A stretch of DNA of 64,000 bases from the NCBI GenBank assembly GCA_949825065.1, contig OX463848.1, forward strand, positions 40,938,766 through 41,002,765, written 5' to 3'. The notes below the pieces were generated by a model. It saw nothing but the letters and a program-made list of their open reading frames with translations. It ran no database searches and had not been told where the DNA came from. The translations under genes and the position numbers were made by a program. The number at the start of each line of letters is the position of its first letter. The first letter of the stretch is position 1. Source of the DNA: Odontocerum albicorne. Taxonomy: Eukaryota > Arthropoda > Insecta > Trichoptera > Odontoceridae. This document shows positions 10,605 through 20,854 of the stretch, piece after piece.

Positions 10605-11530
10605 CGAGGGTCATCCAGAAAGTAACGTTACAACATTTATATAGGATCGAAAAATGCTTGTATTTAATTGAAATTCACAGAATACTTCAAAAATATATTA
10701 AAATATTTTTCAACGTAATCTCCGTCGAGATCGAGACATTTCTGTAGTCGGGGGACCAGCTCTTGTATGCCAGTGTCATAGACCTCCACCGCCAGCTCTT
10801 TCAGCCACTTCTTCACAGCTTTCTCGACCTTCTGATCGTTAGAAAATTGTTGGGGTGTAGGGACACACCCACGTCTCATACCCCGTCACGATAGAGTTCA
10901 GAAAAGCTTCTCCCTCCTGTGCAAAATGATCCAAAAATTTACGCGCGGCGGTCACGCGATTTTGACGGTGCTCCGGGGTGAGCATTCTGGGCACCCATCT
11001 CGCACACAACTTCTTGTAACCAAGTTTTTCCGACACAATATTACCAAGGAGACTTCGAGAAATGTCAGGAAATTCTTCGTAAAGGTCGTCAAACGTCACA
11101 CAGTGGTCATTTTGCACTTGTTCTTCAATTTTGTGCACACATTCGTCAGAAATCACTGCCTTGCCTCGTCGTGAGTATCAGTACGGCCTTCTCTGAACAA
11201 CGTAACCCACTTCGTGACATGTTGTCGACTCATCACATTACTATCATAAACTTCCACGAGCTTCTGATGGATATTCGCGGCGGTATTGTTCTGTAAAGTC
11301 AAAAAACTGATGACCGCGCATGTCTCGCACGGACGAGAGTTGGCGGGAGCGCGCGACGACCTCTCCATCGGAAGAATTTACTGTGACTGAACAAAATGGC
11401 TGACAAACACGCGGGACCAAACAAACTAACCGTTAGTACTCCCCCTACACACCAGGTGCACCAACTTTGAAACAAAAAATTTCCCCCGGCCTCAGGAGCC
11501 CTTGTAACCTTAGTTTCTGGATGACCCTCG
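10605..11530 (-). mobile_element. Mariner 1, internally deleted, 926 bp
   Basis: Terminal inverted repeats CGAGGGTCATCCAGAAAGTA (left) and CGAGGGTCATCCAGAAACTA (right, reversed), flanked by the TA duplication (10603-10604 and 11531-11532). It holds a broken transposase on the minus strand. Complete mariners are about 1.3 kb; here some 0.35 kb is missing, including most of the catalytic domain. Confidence 0.95.
10664..11368 (-). pseudogene. Mariner 1 transposase remnant
   Basis: From 11368 the N-terminal helix-turn-helix region can be followed (AANIHQKLVEVYDSN, VTKWVTLFREGRTD), with a frameshift near 11155, then a second DNA-binding part (FPDISRSLLGNIVSEKLGYK) and PEHRQNRV. The first catalytic motif of mariner is normally T-G-D-E-T-W; here it reads TGYETWV, so the Asp is replaced by Tyr. 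The sequence then jumps to the C-terminus (ELVPRLQKCLDLDGDYVEK), so the second and third catalytic Asp are deleted. Inactive on three counts. Its ends could still be mobilised by a related transposase. Confidence 0.9.
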
Positions 11531-11534
11531 TACA

Positions 11535-12140
11535 TGTGAATTGTTTTGCTAAATTCTAAAATCATTTTTGTTTTCTGAAATAATATTTTATGCCAAATGA
11601 TTATAATTGTTGTCCTATTGAGAATATATATTGCTTCATTCCATTTAACTTTTCAATTCCACGACTTGCCAATAAAGTCTCTGGTAAATGTAAATTTAAA
11701 ACGCTTTTTGGTATTCAATATACTGTTTACTGGTGTAGATGTAGTTAAATTGAACATTCAGGGATCGAAAACCGTTTCATTTCAGGTTTAACAATTAAGT
11801 ATTAATTATTTAGACAAAAGCGTCATTTCAAAGTGATATTACAATATATTTTGATTAAATTCGATTGGAAATCTATAAAAACTTCGTTGAATTCGGTTTT
11901 ATTCACGAAATAATGGCACAATAAAAATAAAACATGAAAATTAATTTTATTTATTTAAAATACTTCGACTTGTATCTGTCTTTTATGTGAATTTGATTAG
12001 TATTTTAAACGGTACATTTTATACAACAAAGGGATGATTATACAATAAGGGATGATTATTAAAAAACTAACCATTTCTTTACAACTATACATTTTATCTT
12101 TATTTATTCGTTTACTTATTTATTTTTTCAAAACAGGCTT
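11535..12140. other. A+T-rich spacer
   Basis: No feature recognised; a 64-residue frame at 11597-11791 has no family resemblance I can name. Confidence 0.5.
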
Positions 12141-12145
12141 AGCTC

Positions 12146-12517
12146 TTTAGGAACCTATGTTTCTTAAAGGAGAGATGATGAGGATGGTTGATAAATAAAA
12201 ACTTGTCGAAATCGGAATATGCAAAGAGGAATTTTACTGACAAACGTCGGTATTTATTATGTTTTTTGAACGTGTGCGGGATATATCGCTGTCTCGTCTT
12301 TGCGCTTACAATATGTTTATTGTCGCGCGTAGGTATCCTTTTGTTTTGAGAGACAGCGCAAAAGATGTGTTGCCCTCTCCTTTCCTCATGGAATGCGGTC
12401 TTCACTGGTAGTGAGTTGAATGACCGATCGCGTGGACTTTGGAATTGTTTGTCTCGCATTGTTAAGGTGTGCAAAGGTCGTCTCGTGGGTTCAGTGACCG
12501 CGCATACGGTCGCCACA
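12146..12517 (-). mobile_element. Solo LTR 1, 372 bp, 4-bp duplication GCTC
   Basis: Read on the minus strand it starts TGTGGCGACC and ends near GGTTCCTAAA, flanked by GCTC at 12142-12145 and 12518-12521. It aligns with the solo LTRs at 47.2 and 59.6 kb through GACAATAAACA, GCGATATATC and TTTATTTATCAACCATC. The 4-base duplication suits a Ty3/gypsy-like element. No internal coding region is present. The 154-residue minus-strand frame covering it is chance. Confidence 0.8.
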
Positions 12518-12609
12518 GCTCCATTAGATTGAAAAATACAAGAATGATTATACGCATACATATATAGATACAAACATACACACACATACACACATATATT
12601 CAAAGTTAC

Positions 12610-12897
12610 TTAAATACGTTGATGAGTGCTTTCTAAAGCGTTCAACCTAAGAAGAAAATTTATTTTTGCTTTTGATAATGTGATATGAAATATGTCAATA
12701 CCCAAAGCAGTCCCGTTCAAAAGAGTTAAGGCCCTTCCAACAGGCATAGCGGCTGGAAGACCCGTTCTTGCGTATGTTATTGAGAACAGTTGTTGCCGGC
12801 GCAGTCTAGTGTAATCGTTAGGAACATTTAACGCTATTCTTTGTAGTAATGCTGGACATCTCACAACTCCTCGAACGAGTTTTACAATCTTTCTCAA
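12610..12897 (-). pseudogene. LINE ORF2 C-terminal fragment (Jockey/CR1-like)
   Basis: An open minus-strand frame of about 95 residues: PALLQRIALNVPNDYTRLRR, then ARTGLPAAMPVGRALTLLNG and DIFHITLSKAK. This is the pattern of the last 80 residues of Jockey/CR1 ORF2 (I-x-F-N-V-P, then R-T ... P-x-x-R-x-x-x-L-x-N ... D-I-F). The frame is intact over this stretch, so the copy may be younger than the other LINE debris. Confidence 0.7.
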
Positions 12898-12954
12898 TAG
12901 TGAGATGATCTAGACATTTTTTAATATTTTACATACGTTACAGAAATTATAACG

Positions 12955-13790
12955 GTTGGAATGAATGATGAAAATTTATGACAGAATACGGAATGCAGTG
13001 ATGAGGAATAAATGCTAAGTTAAGACTGATATATTAACCTTTCCTTCCCTGTGTTGAGTATCTTCTACACGTTGCTTCTAATAACCATCAATATCTCTAT
13101 AAATATTATAAATACAAGGTTAATATTTTAGGTATTCCTCCATAATATATTTACGCATTGATTTAAAAAATAATATTAATAATAATCAGAATTTATCGAC
13201 TACATCGAGGTGTTTTGTAAAGATCGAAAACAAATTCGCATTTAAACGCGGCGCTGCCTCGTCTTGACGATAGGTGAATAGTATGCGGGAAGCGCGACAC
13301 TATATTCGCATCTCACTCTTGCATACAAGACTGAATTGCGAGAACCTGAATTGCCTCAACGCCGCAAGCATATGCGTAAGCGCCGGGGTATGCGACTGAC
13401 ATTCCGCGCCGCTAGTAGCTTCTAAGCTTGCAAAAAGGTTGGACGTACGCCCGTTCCGTGAGCGGTGCCAGATGGTTTTTTAATGTTTTCAGCAAATAAA
13501 TTTTTAACTTCAATTATAATGAATTAAGGGGATTATCTATGAATGTTCTTATTTTTCCGATTTAAAATCGCAAATTTTTTATTGCGTACTCACTACCCAA
13601 CACCGTAACACGCGTATTATTTTTATCACCGTAAGGGAAGGGTTAAGTAAGATCAAAAATATTACTCGGAGATGGTTTGAATATCTAGAACGAATGAATG
13701 AAGAAAGACCTACAAATCATTTACGAGTATACTGTGTTTATTGTGAGTGAAAGGTGTGTTAGAGAACGACCAAGGAAAGTATGATTCGAT
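12955..13790 (+). mobile_element. LINE B copy split by a piggyBac-like MITE
   Basis: 12955-13037 holds ATTTATGACAGAATACGGAA; 13643-13790 resumes with AAGTAAGATC, GGTTTGAATATCTAGAACGA and ATGAATGAAGAAAGACC, the segment that encodes the GHVERMNE-like motif. The two parts join at a TTAA that is doubled around PB1. Non-functional. Confidence 0.85.
13038..13642. mobile_element. PB1, piggyBac-like MITE, 605 bp, TTAA duplication
   Basis: TTAA at 13034-13037 and 13643-13646 flank ends CCTTTCCTTCCC (left) and CCCTTCCCTTACGGTG (right, reversed). Specific TTAA insertion and C-C-Y-T ends are the piggyBac hallmark. The interior is G+C-richer than its surroundings, with CGCCGGGGTATGCGACTGAC. PB3 at 43.6 kb is a long reverse-oriented copy and PB2 at 36.0 kb a diverged one. 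No transposase. Confidence 0.9.
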
Positions 13791-13799
13791 TCAGTAAAT

Positions 13800-13940
13800 A
13801 TAATCAATAATAAAAAAAATACAATTTATATAGCGCCGTTTAGAGAGCAGATCTCTTTAAGGGAACTCTTACTAGGGAATTGAACCTATTATTATTGACA
13901 GATTAAAAATATAACAACAAAGTTGATATTTATATATATC
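13800..13940. repeat. Repeat D, copy 1 left part
   Basis: TTTATATAGCGCCGTTTAGA, GAGAGCAGATCTCTT and ATTATTGACAGATTAAAAAT match 19440-19540. The copy is interrupted by a hAT-like MITE and an HHR arm and resumes at about 14515. Confidence 0.65.
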
Positions 13941-14406
13941 AGACGTGGGCAAATGTGGCTCTTCGTTGGGTTAAGTGCGGCTCCCAATGTCTCTTATAAA
14001 AATCTAGATACTTTCTTTCCCCATTATACTTAAATTTTCGCAATTTTCCTTTCTAAATATTGTAAGTGCAACAAGATTCGTATGTATGAATGAATTTGTC
14101 AAAGACGCAAGTATTCTTGTATACGTGTGTGCTGTGATTTCAATGTGTAGGGTGCGCGCACATCTCCTGCTTCTTTATGTGCGCAAACCACGCAAACCGT
14201 ATTCTGCGCTATTTTTATATTTTCTTATGTGTGTATTTTTTATACTTTATATAGCAATTAAGATTTGTGTAGAATATGTTGTGTAATAAATTTGAATTAG
14301 TGTATTTAATACTATGTGAGAACGTGACTATGGTGTGGCTCTTTATATACAATATATGAAAATCCAGAATGTGGCTCTCGTTGATCTCACGTATGCCCAC
14401 CCCTGA
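13941..14406. mobile_element. hAT-like MITE, about 466 bp
   Basis: Left end CAGACGTGGGCAAATGTGGC; right end reversed CAGGGGTGGGCATACGTGAG. C-A-G-G-G-G-T-G-G-G-C-A is a common hAT terminus. The right flank is ATATTTAT and the same 8-mer lies 6 bases left of the left end, separated by ATATAT, consistent with an 8-bp hAT duplication blurred by a microsatellite change. No ORF resembles a transposase. Confidence 0.8.
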
Positions 14407-14512
14407 TATTTATAGTTAAGACATTAACACTGTGGAGGTTTAAAGACATTGTATGTTAATTGGTTTAGTCGAACGATTTTTATAGTGGGGTAAAGAGTGT
14501 TGTACTAAATAA
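14407..14512 (-). mobile_element. HHR foldback element, terminal arm only
   Basis: TTTATAGTTAAGACATTAAC and GGAGGTTTAAAGACATTGTA are the complete end of the HHR foldback family (compare 21.56 and 49.4 kb), read on the minus strand. The hammerhead part and second arm are absent. It separates the two parts of repeat D. Confidence 0.75.
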
Positions 14513-14514
14513 TT

Positions 14515-14880
14515 TACAAATAAAAAGTTGAGCGTAAAGATGGGTAGAGGAGAACTGTATTTATAAGATTAGAAATTTCCCCGTATCTATATATTAAAAA
14601 AAAGGAATTTGGTAAGAAAACCGCAGAAAAATTACCAAGGAAATATGAACTGCGAAAAGACTTCTGATGTGTAACAGTAACACATAAGGTAAAATGTAGT
14701 GTAAGTGTGTAGTGTTCATATACGTACCATATATGTTCATTAATTTGATAATATTTCCCGAAAAAGGTTGTCTTCAAGTGCTTCCTTAAGCTGTGCACAC
14801 CATCCATATATCTTATACTTTATGGTAGACAAATATCGATCGAATTGAAATATTTTTCAAGAAAACGAACAAAAATTAAC
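14515..14880. repeat. Repeat D, copy 1 right part
   Basis: AAAAGTTGAGCGTAAAGATG, TTACCAAGGAAATATGAACT and the right end AGCTGTGCACACCATCCATA match 35.6-35.9 kb. Class unknown; no TIR or ORF identified. Confidence 0.6.
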
Positions 14881-14889
14881 GTTTACAAA

Positions 14890-15025
14890 AAATAAAGCAA
14901 GCAATATTAATATGACTGAAGTGAATGATATTTTAAAAGAAATTTATGAGAAAAACAGAGAAATCATCGTAGTTGTATGAAAAAGAGTATGGATGTATAA
15001 GAAGCGAAATATGTGTGTCAAGATC
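14890..15025 (+). mobile_element. LINE B fragment
   Basis: GTGAATGATATTTTAAAAGA, AAATCATCGTAGTTGTATGA and ATGTGTGTCAAGATCTAG follow the 3'-terminal coding order of LINE B. It abuts the LINE J end on the opposite strand. Confidence 0.65.
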
Positions 15026-15480
15026 TAGATCATGGACCACATCGTTGACAGCTGCCAATTGTGTGCATTTCTTGATGGCGTGTAGGAGCTACTCAACACC
15101 AGTCGCTGGTTGTAGAGGCACACTATTTGTTTATTTATTTTAACAATTTTATTGCAAATACAATCTGGCGCGCTTATTGCCAGGCGGTCATCTCTTCCAA
15201 CCAACCAAAAAAAAAGTAAATGAAGCAAGTTGCATGGTTGCATAAATCATTCAAGTGACTATCCATCCCCATGAAATCCATAAACATATACGTGAGCATA
15301 TGCCTCTACGAACCCCACATAGACGAACAATCACCCTAACATTATTTTTCATATAAAGTGAGATGTCATCAATCAAAAGAAAAGGAAGGGATGGTGGAGA
15401 GGAAAGGAAAAGAAAAATCGGGAATGAAACAGGGTGTTTTACGGACTAGAAATTGATAGTTTCTTAATAAATTAAGTTCT
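15026..15480 (-). mobile_element. LINE J 3' end
   Basis: The plus strand reads TTTATTTATTTTAACAATTT then ATTGCAAATACAATCTGGCG, so on the minus strand the element ends with a short A/T-repeat tail. The inner part (ATAAATCATTCAAGTGACTA, ATATACGTGAGCATATGCC) matches copies at 21.8, 45.3 and 61.7 kb. In the 61.7-kb copy the minus strand encodes SLACFKKRLKKLL, typical of Jockey/CR1 C-termini. Confidence 0.8.
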
Positions 15481-15527
15481 TCTGGATTAAGCATTCACAC
15501 CTCGTATGAATGCTTAATCCAGAAGAA
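15477..15527. repeat. Perfect 20-bp hairpin
   Basis: Arms 15477-15496 and 15508-15527 are exact reverse complements (TTCTTCTGGATTAAGCATTC) around an 11-base loop. The left arm overlaps the edge of LINE J. Not followed by a T-run, and there is no gene to terminate. Confidence 0.95.
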
Positions 15528-15879
15528 TAATCCACAGGCGATGTTAACCGTCGTATAATACGAGTATATCAATATATTTATATAAACAAGAAATGAAATT
15601 AAAGCTTTAAAAAATATGAAATATATCTTATCGTTGCTAGACCTCGTAGTCGAGAATATCCTCGTTGTTACGTCAATTCATTTGGAAAGTAAAGCTGTGG
15701 GGTGAAGATTTTTCTTTCTTTCTTTTTTCTTTTCTTTTTTTTTTTCTTCTTCTTTTTACGTGAAGGAGCCGTTGCACAACAGAAAACTTACCCGCCACAC
15801 CGTTGTATTGGATCCGATGGCACACCAAATTGAGACGATCGAAGTACACAGGCATGTTTATTTAATTTTATTTTAAATT

Positions 15880-16029
15880 TATAAATATGACTGAAGTTAT
15901 TGGTATTCTTATACCTCCAAATAGTAGGCGGAATAAATACCTGAGACATTTAAGAGTAGTACAGAGCGGGGTTTAATCCGGCGACTTTCCGTAAGAAAGT
16001 CTAGTGTGTTACAGCGCAGCCATGCACCT
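15880..16029 (-). repeat. SINE S1 (tRNA-derived)
   Basis: Minus strand: box A-like TGGCTGCGCTGTAAC, box B-like GGATTAAACCCC with one change, then the shared S1 body and a tail with ACTTCAGTCATATTTATAAA. Best copy at 22.66 kb. Confidence 0.7.
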
Positions 16030-16039
16030 ATATACGCTT

Positions 16040-16505
16040 TTTTTTCTTCTTTCTTCTTTTAGACCTATTATGTGTCCTGCATAATCGTTTTCCTCTTGTG
16101 ACGTCGACTGCCAACTGTCTTTCCATCTTTTGAGAGGTCGTCCTGGAGGTCTGCTTGCTTGGGGGATACTGTCCCTGGCCATTCTTACGGCTCTTGGTTT
16201 CGCCATTCTGGATACATGTTCATTCCAGAACCTTCTTCTCTATCGTCCCAATCTGACAATATATTCGATTTCGCACATCCTTCGGATTTCTGTGTTTTGT
16301 ACTCTATCACGAAGGGTTTTGTCAGCGATACTCCTGAGTACTTTCATTTCGCTGGTTCGAAGGAGATTTTTGGTTCTGAGAGTGTCGACTCTGGACTCTA
16401 TGCTATACCTCATTATGGCGCTGACACAGGTCTTGTATATCCTCACCTTGCTTTGGATGTTTTTATATACTTGTTTTTCCAGATAGTGTTTTTTAAACAT
16501 CCGGA
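16040..16505 (-). pseudogene. LINE post-RT region (RTE-like), broken
   Basis: Minus-strand pieces: KTCVSAIMRYSIESRVDTLR, then KNLLRTSEMKVLRSIADKTL and RDRVQNTEIRR at about 16430-16270, and in another frame SRPPGRPLKRWKDSWQSTSQ near 16160-16100. This matches the region after RT in a common insect RTE-like LINE (Y-x-x-E ... E-M-K-V-L-R ... P-G-R-P-x-x-R-W-x-D). At least one frameshift. An S1 SINE of the same orientation lies at each end. Confidence 0.8.
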
Positions 16506-16559
16506 AATAGCTGTGGCTTTTTGTAATTGCTTTTTTCTTCTTTTTGGAAAAATACATAT

Positions 16560-16690
16560 GACCAAAGTCAAGGTATCCTTATATTAAGGTATCCCTCGAA
16601 TACTACCTGTGTCGTTCTAAGGGTGTAGCACAGTGTGGGATTCAAACCGACGACCTTGCGCACGAAAGTCTTCTACGTTACCTTCTGGCT
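16560..16690 (-). repeat. SINE S1 (tRNA-derived)
   Basis: Minus strand: box A-like TAGCCAGAAGG, box B-like GGTTTGAATCCC, then ACTGTGCTACACC and AGAACGACACAGG as in the 22.66-kb copy. Confidence 0.75.
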
Positions 16691-16699
16691 ATGCGCATC

Positions 16700-17430
16700 A
16701 CGAAATATAACACAATGCCTAACGGGCATAAGTGGTTACAATAATTCAGAAGATACGAAACCAGTTATACGAGTATAACCAAACTTGATTAATGTTACAG
16801 TTTGGAAACCGAATTTTGTCAATTAATAAAACATACCACACGATAGCATTGAATAAATATGTCATGTTTAATTTGTAAATAGTAAACTAACTGTTATGCT
16901 CTCGAGTTATCGGGAACTCTGGTAATTTGTATATAGTTCGGCGGTTTGTTGACGTTGTGTGCTTTGAGGTTCTAAACATATATAGTAGCTTTGACATGGT
17001 TTGTTTAAGTAACTGTATGTAGGGAAGGTTGAACTTTCTTTCCTTAGATTAGATTAAGACCGAATAAGACATTTCTATTAAGATATGGTTTAAACAGAAA
17101 CATTCCAAACTATGATCAACGTATGAAAACACTTTATTTATAAAATAAATAATTTCTAGCGTTTCATGCATACCCATTTTTTCCGTGTATTTATTTCTAT
17201 TGATTAAATTTCGTCTTCTTCTATACATTGACACTAAAAACATTTCATAGCACACGTATCTTCATAAAATTTATTCTACTTTTATCATTTTTTGTTAAAC
17301 ACAAGTTTCATTTCTAAACGTCAAGGTGGGCACCAATACACTATTATGTATTTTCATTTATTTTAAATTTACTTTGCAATCCATAATGTTGTTTACCTCC
17401 ATAATGTTGCCTTACCTATAAATAATAGTT
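16700..17430. other. Spacer, nothing recognised
   Basis: A+T-rich with no supported gene; a 68-residue frame at 17049-17255 shows no family signal. Confidence 0.5.
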
Positions 17431-17433
17431 TTT

Positions 17434-17615
17434 TGTAATTTGTTTTTATCAAACACTGTTTATTCCACTTTTTGTAACGGAATAACCCTACCGGTTTCGA
17501 GGTTTTCGCCTCATCATGAGGGGAACACAAAAAAGTGCAATAAACAGTGTTTGATAAAACAAAATACAATGTCTTTAAACCTCCACAGTGTTAATGCCTT
17601 AACTATAAATAATAT
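17434..17615 (+). mobile_element. HHR foldback element, copy 1
   Basis: Arms pair through AAACACTGTTTATTCCACTT and its reverse. The right end runs CTTTAAACCTCCACAGTGTT to CCTTAACTATAAATAAT, the complete end of the family. Only the left arm carries a hammerhead-like motif. Confidence 0.85.
17485..17523 (-). ncRNA. Hammerhead-like motif, core mutated
   Basis: Minus strand: CCC, then CTCATGA where the core should be CTGANGA (invariant G5 is C), T, helix II GAGG/CCTC with a CGAAAA loop, GAAA, ACCGGT, A, GGG. Helix II is perfect here and confirms the fold, but the core change should abolish cleavage. Confidence 0.6.
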
Positions 17616-17779
17616 ATGACATATTTTTATTTATGCCACTTTAGATAAAGTGCGGTCGTTATATGTCTTACAAAATAATGCATAATTATAAGTCTGCAAA
17701 TCGATCTGATTTTTTAATTGAAGCAAGTAACATAAATAAAATATGTTTGTGCATGACGGGGTGTATGAGTGTGGAGGAA

Positions 17780-18965
17780 GCCAAATCAGTGTGTTTGTGA
17801 AACGTGGGCGTATAAAAAGACTGATGCGTGCAAATAGAAAAAAACACGGAGTGTCAATGTATGACAGAATACGGAATGAAGTGATTAGGGATGAAGGTGA
17901 ACTTAAGGCTGATGCGTTGAGTAAGATGAAAAAGATCACTGTGAGAAAGTTTGAGCATGTAGAATGAATAAATGGAGGAAGACTAAGAACGATCGAATAT
18001 ATAGTACAAATGTGAATGGAGGGCGTAGTATAGTATATGAAAGGAAATACAAAAATTTAAGAGAAATCGAAGAAGTTGTATAAGAATATGTGTGTGTGTG
18101 TGTGTGTATGTAGAGGAAGCGATATATAACAAACGCTTATAGATAGAATTAATGAAGCCGGTGTGAGGCTGGGGCTGAACATTAACGTGAGTAAAACTAA
18201 GTTCATGGTGTTTGGCCGGCAGGATCACGCAGGAGCACGTCTTACATTGAACGGTGCTGATATAGAGAGAGTGAAAAAATTTAAATACTTCGGAAGTATC
18301 CTAGTGGAAGACCTCGACCCAGAAACCGAAATCAAGTGCAGAATTGAAACATCTCGTGCAGCTTTTAATAAAATGAGAAGCGTATTCTGCGATGATAACC
18401 TAAACTTGAAACTTCGACAACGGTTAGTCAAATGCTACGTTTGGTCAGTGTTATTATATGGAGTGGAATCATGGATCCTCAAAGTTGGAAGTATGAACCG
18501 ACTGGATCATTCGAAATGTGGATACACCGGGAATGCTACGGATACTCTGGACGGATATGGTCAGCAACATAAGGATTCTTCAAAGAGCCAAAGTTGATAG
18601 AGAGTTGCTGACTAATATTAAAATCCGAAAGGTGTCTTATTTGGATCATGTACTTAGAGGAGAAAAGTAGAAATTACTGCACTTGATTATCCAAGACACA
18701 ATAAAGGGTCCAAGAGGTGTTGGCAGGAGGCAAATCTCCTGGCTCCGTAATGTATGTGATTGGACTGGTAGAAGGAGCGTTGGGGATCTTTTTCAGGCTG
18801 CCGGGGACAAATATGCTTACTCTCAGGGGATGGTCAACGTTAAGTAGACCTGACATGACACTGAGAAGAATAAGAATGCGTTGTGATCAGAAATGTTTCT
18901 CTGTCCTCTCTGCGTACTCTGATGTAGAAACGGTGTCATGGTATGTGTGTATATATCTATATAGT
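17780..18965 (+). mobile_element. LINE B copy, split by LINE C
   Basis: 17780-18125 encodes VSMYDRIRNEVIRDEGELKA and ALSKMKKITVRKFEHVE, the post-RT part of LINE B, then loses frame. After LINE C (18139-18876) the 3' end returns at 18885-18965 (GATCAGAAATGTTTCTCTGT, then a diverged end). The split was inferred from the order of segments; no clean duplication was found. Confidence 0.75.
18139..18876 (+). mobile_element. LINE C, 5'-truncated
   Basis: Frame from about 18142: LIDRINEAGVRLGLNINVSK, TKFMVFGRQDHAGARLTLNG, FKYFGSILVEDLDPETE, SRAAFNKMRSVFCDDNLNLK, LLYGVESWILKVGSMNRLD. A frameshift at about 18510 follows, then the C-terminal segment (I-K-I-R-K-V-S-Y-L-D-H-V-L-R-G, then SWLRNV-like) and a purine tail GAGAAGAATAAGAA. 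Nearly the same protein occurs at 52.0 kb (+), 51.3 kb (-) and 63.4 kb (-). RT catalytic box absent, so inactive. Confidence 0.88.
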
Positions 18966-19077
18966 TGAAAAAATATATTTGAAGAGACACCTGCCCATAG
19001 CTGGGTCTCTGCATTCATTTAATCTTTCTAACGTTATATTAGATACATTCTAAAAAAAATCTACATCAGAAGTATAA

Positions 19078-19197
19078 CGTGTTAAAGTCAGTAGTATAAC
19101 GTGTTTAAGTCAGTAGTATAACGTGTTTAAGTCAGTAGTATTACGTGTTTAAGTCAGTAGTATTACGTGTTTAAGTCAGTAGTATTACATGTTTTAT
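19078..19197. repeat. 22-bp minisatellite, about 5 copies
   Basis: Unit AAGTCAGTAGTATTACGTGT plus TT. Early copies have ATAACG and later ones ATTACG, so the change spread by local duplication. Confidence 0.95.
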
Positions 19198-19224
19198 TTC
19201 TGATTTTTATTTCTTTTCCACCAT

Positions 19225-19435
19225 TCTTTCTTTCTCCTTTGACATTTCGCATTTATTTTAACAAGTATATGTCCATACATTTCAGAAATATGAATAATCT
19301 TTTGAATATTTTTTGTGACCATTTAACTTCCTTTATTTACTTTGGTTGGAAGATATTGCCACCTGGCAATAATCCCACTTCATTGTATTAAAAACTGTCT
19401 ATAAATAGTAAATAAAAGAAAAAAAAAAGAATAAT
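19225..19435 (+). mobile_element. LINE J 3' tail
   Basis: TTTACTTTGGTTGGAAGATA then TTGCCACCTGGCAATAAT and an A/T-rich end: the reverse of the minus-strand LINE J tails at 15.1 and 21.8 kb. Confidence 0.65.
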
Positions 19436-19726
19436 AATAATAGGACAATTTATGTAGCGTCCTTCAGAGAGCAGACTCTTCACAAAGGCGTTTGAATTCA
19501 GAGTTCAAACGCAATGTTATTGACAGATAAAAAATATTATAACAAAAAGGAGAAGAAAGTTGAGTGCAATAATAAGAGGGTAGAAGCTGCGGTCATTAGA
19601 TAAGATACTTCCTCATACACATATGTTCAGAAAGAAAACTTTCGGAGATACAACGAACTACAAAGAAACCTGGTAGATATTTTATCATCTGACAGTTATA
19701 AATTTGGCTTTAGGTAAAGTGTTCAT
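19436..19726. repeat. Repeat D, copy 2 (continues at 20680)
   Basis: TTTATGTAGCGTCCTTCAGA and ATTGACAGATAAAAAATATT match 13.82-13.92 kb. After element T and the inverted-duplicate segment, ACCAAAAGGGTTGATCTCAG and AAAGCTGCACATGCCCCCCA at 20690-20750 give its right end. Confidence 0.6.
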
Positions 19727-20279
19727 ATAAAGGGTCTTAAAATTGAGCGGTTTTTAATTGTATTTTTTATAATTCTCGAAAAAAACACACAATTTTCTTG
19801 GATTTCAATTGAAGTACAATGTATGACATTTAAACACAAAAAAACAATATCCGCCAAATGTCCACCTCTTGCGGCTCCACAGATGTCCACTCTTTTGTCA
19901 AAATTTTCGATGACATTTTGGCATAATTGCGGTACTAACTCGCCAATAACGCGAATAATTTCACCCTTCAGTTCAGGAATTGATTGTGGGTCATTCGTAT
20001 ACGAGTAGACCTGGCTTTTCACGTGACCCCATCCGTCGAAATAGTTTAACGGTGTCAGATCACATGATCTTGGTGGCCAGTTAACATCACCGTTTCCGGA
20101 GATTACAATACATAAAATAATTAAACAATTTGAACGCGTTGTTGTATTGTATATGACTCCTTTTTTATAAATGTCATACATTACACTTCTCAAATATCAC
20201 AAGACCCAGGCAAGTTCTCGACGCCATCTGTGTTTTATTCAAGAATTAAAAAAAAACGATCAATTTGAAAGACCCTTTA
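19727..20279 (-). mobile_element. Element T copy 2
   Basis: Ends AAAGGGTCTTAAAATTGAGC (left) and AAAGGGTCTTTCAAATTGAT (right, reversed). The minus strand keeps WPPRSCDLTPLNYFDGWGHV, IPELKGEIIRVIGELVPQLC and GAARGGHLADIVF from the transposase C-terminus; the middle is deleted as in the sister copies. Together with 20280-20663 it repeats 29.3-30.3 kb in inverted orientation. Confidence 0.9.
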
Positions 20280-20663
20280 CATACATACCATTACGACGTT
20301 TCCCCTGTCAGGGTAGACAGAGAGGGAAAATCGCTAACTTTCCTATCTCGACACAAATCCTTCGCATCTTTTGCGTACTCTCATCTTCTCATACAATTCT
20401 CTGACTTTTTACATTTCCTTCATTTAAAATATCATAAATATAACCACACTTTCTTGATCTACCATATCGAATAGTTTAAATTGACGAATAAGCGATCCCC
20501 GCAGTTTTACATCATTTTGAGACGAAAACTTCTAAATATTTTTCAATGCTATTAAGAAATTAATTCATTTGCACATATACATATACCATCATTATACCTC
20601 CCTGTTGGAATAGGCAGAGAGAAGAGTGCCAGACATTTCTATTATATCACGCATCTCCTGCCT
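20280..20663 (-). repeat. Inverted duplicate of 29.31-29.70 kb (LINE B 3' ends plus linker)
   Basis: Read on the minus strand it holds a LINE B 3' end next to element T, a linker (AGTTTTCGTCTCAAAATGAT-like with ACTGCGGGGATCG), and a second LINE B 3' end near 20600-20660. The same order occurs on the plus strand at 29305-29698, so the segment was copied as a block. Confidence 0.85.
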
Positions 20664-20854
20664 CTTTATAATAATAAGAGCAATAAGATAAGACCTCACC
20701 AAAAGGGTTGATCTCAGATACTTCCTAAAGCTGCACATGCCCCCCATTATATTATACTAAAAGGCAGACATTTCCACTCCTCAGGGTTTGAAGTATCTGG
20801 ATAAAAAAACACTTGTTATGAATAAACTATGGATAGTAAAAAATAAAATGTTAA

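Noticed and set aside
12139..12603. 154-residue minus-strand ORF
   Set aside because: It covers solo LTR 1 almost exactly and has no domain; the LTR structure with GCTC duplication explains the sequence.
15477..15527. Transcription terminator
   Set aside because: A perfect hairpin without a T-run, in a eukaryotic repeat region with no gene upstream.
16130..16587. Plus-strand ORFs of 118 and 142 residues
   Set aside because: They are antisense shadows of a recognisable LINE post-RT region on the minus strand.
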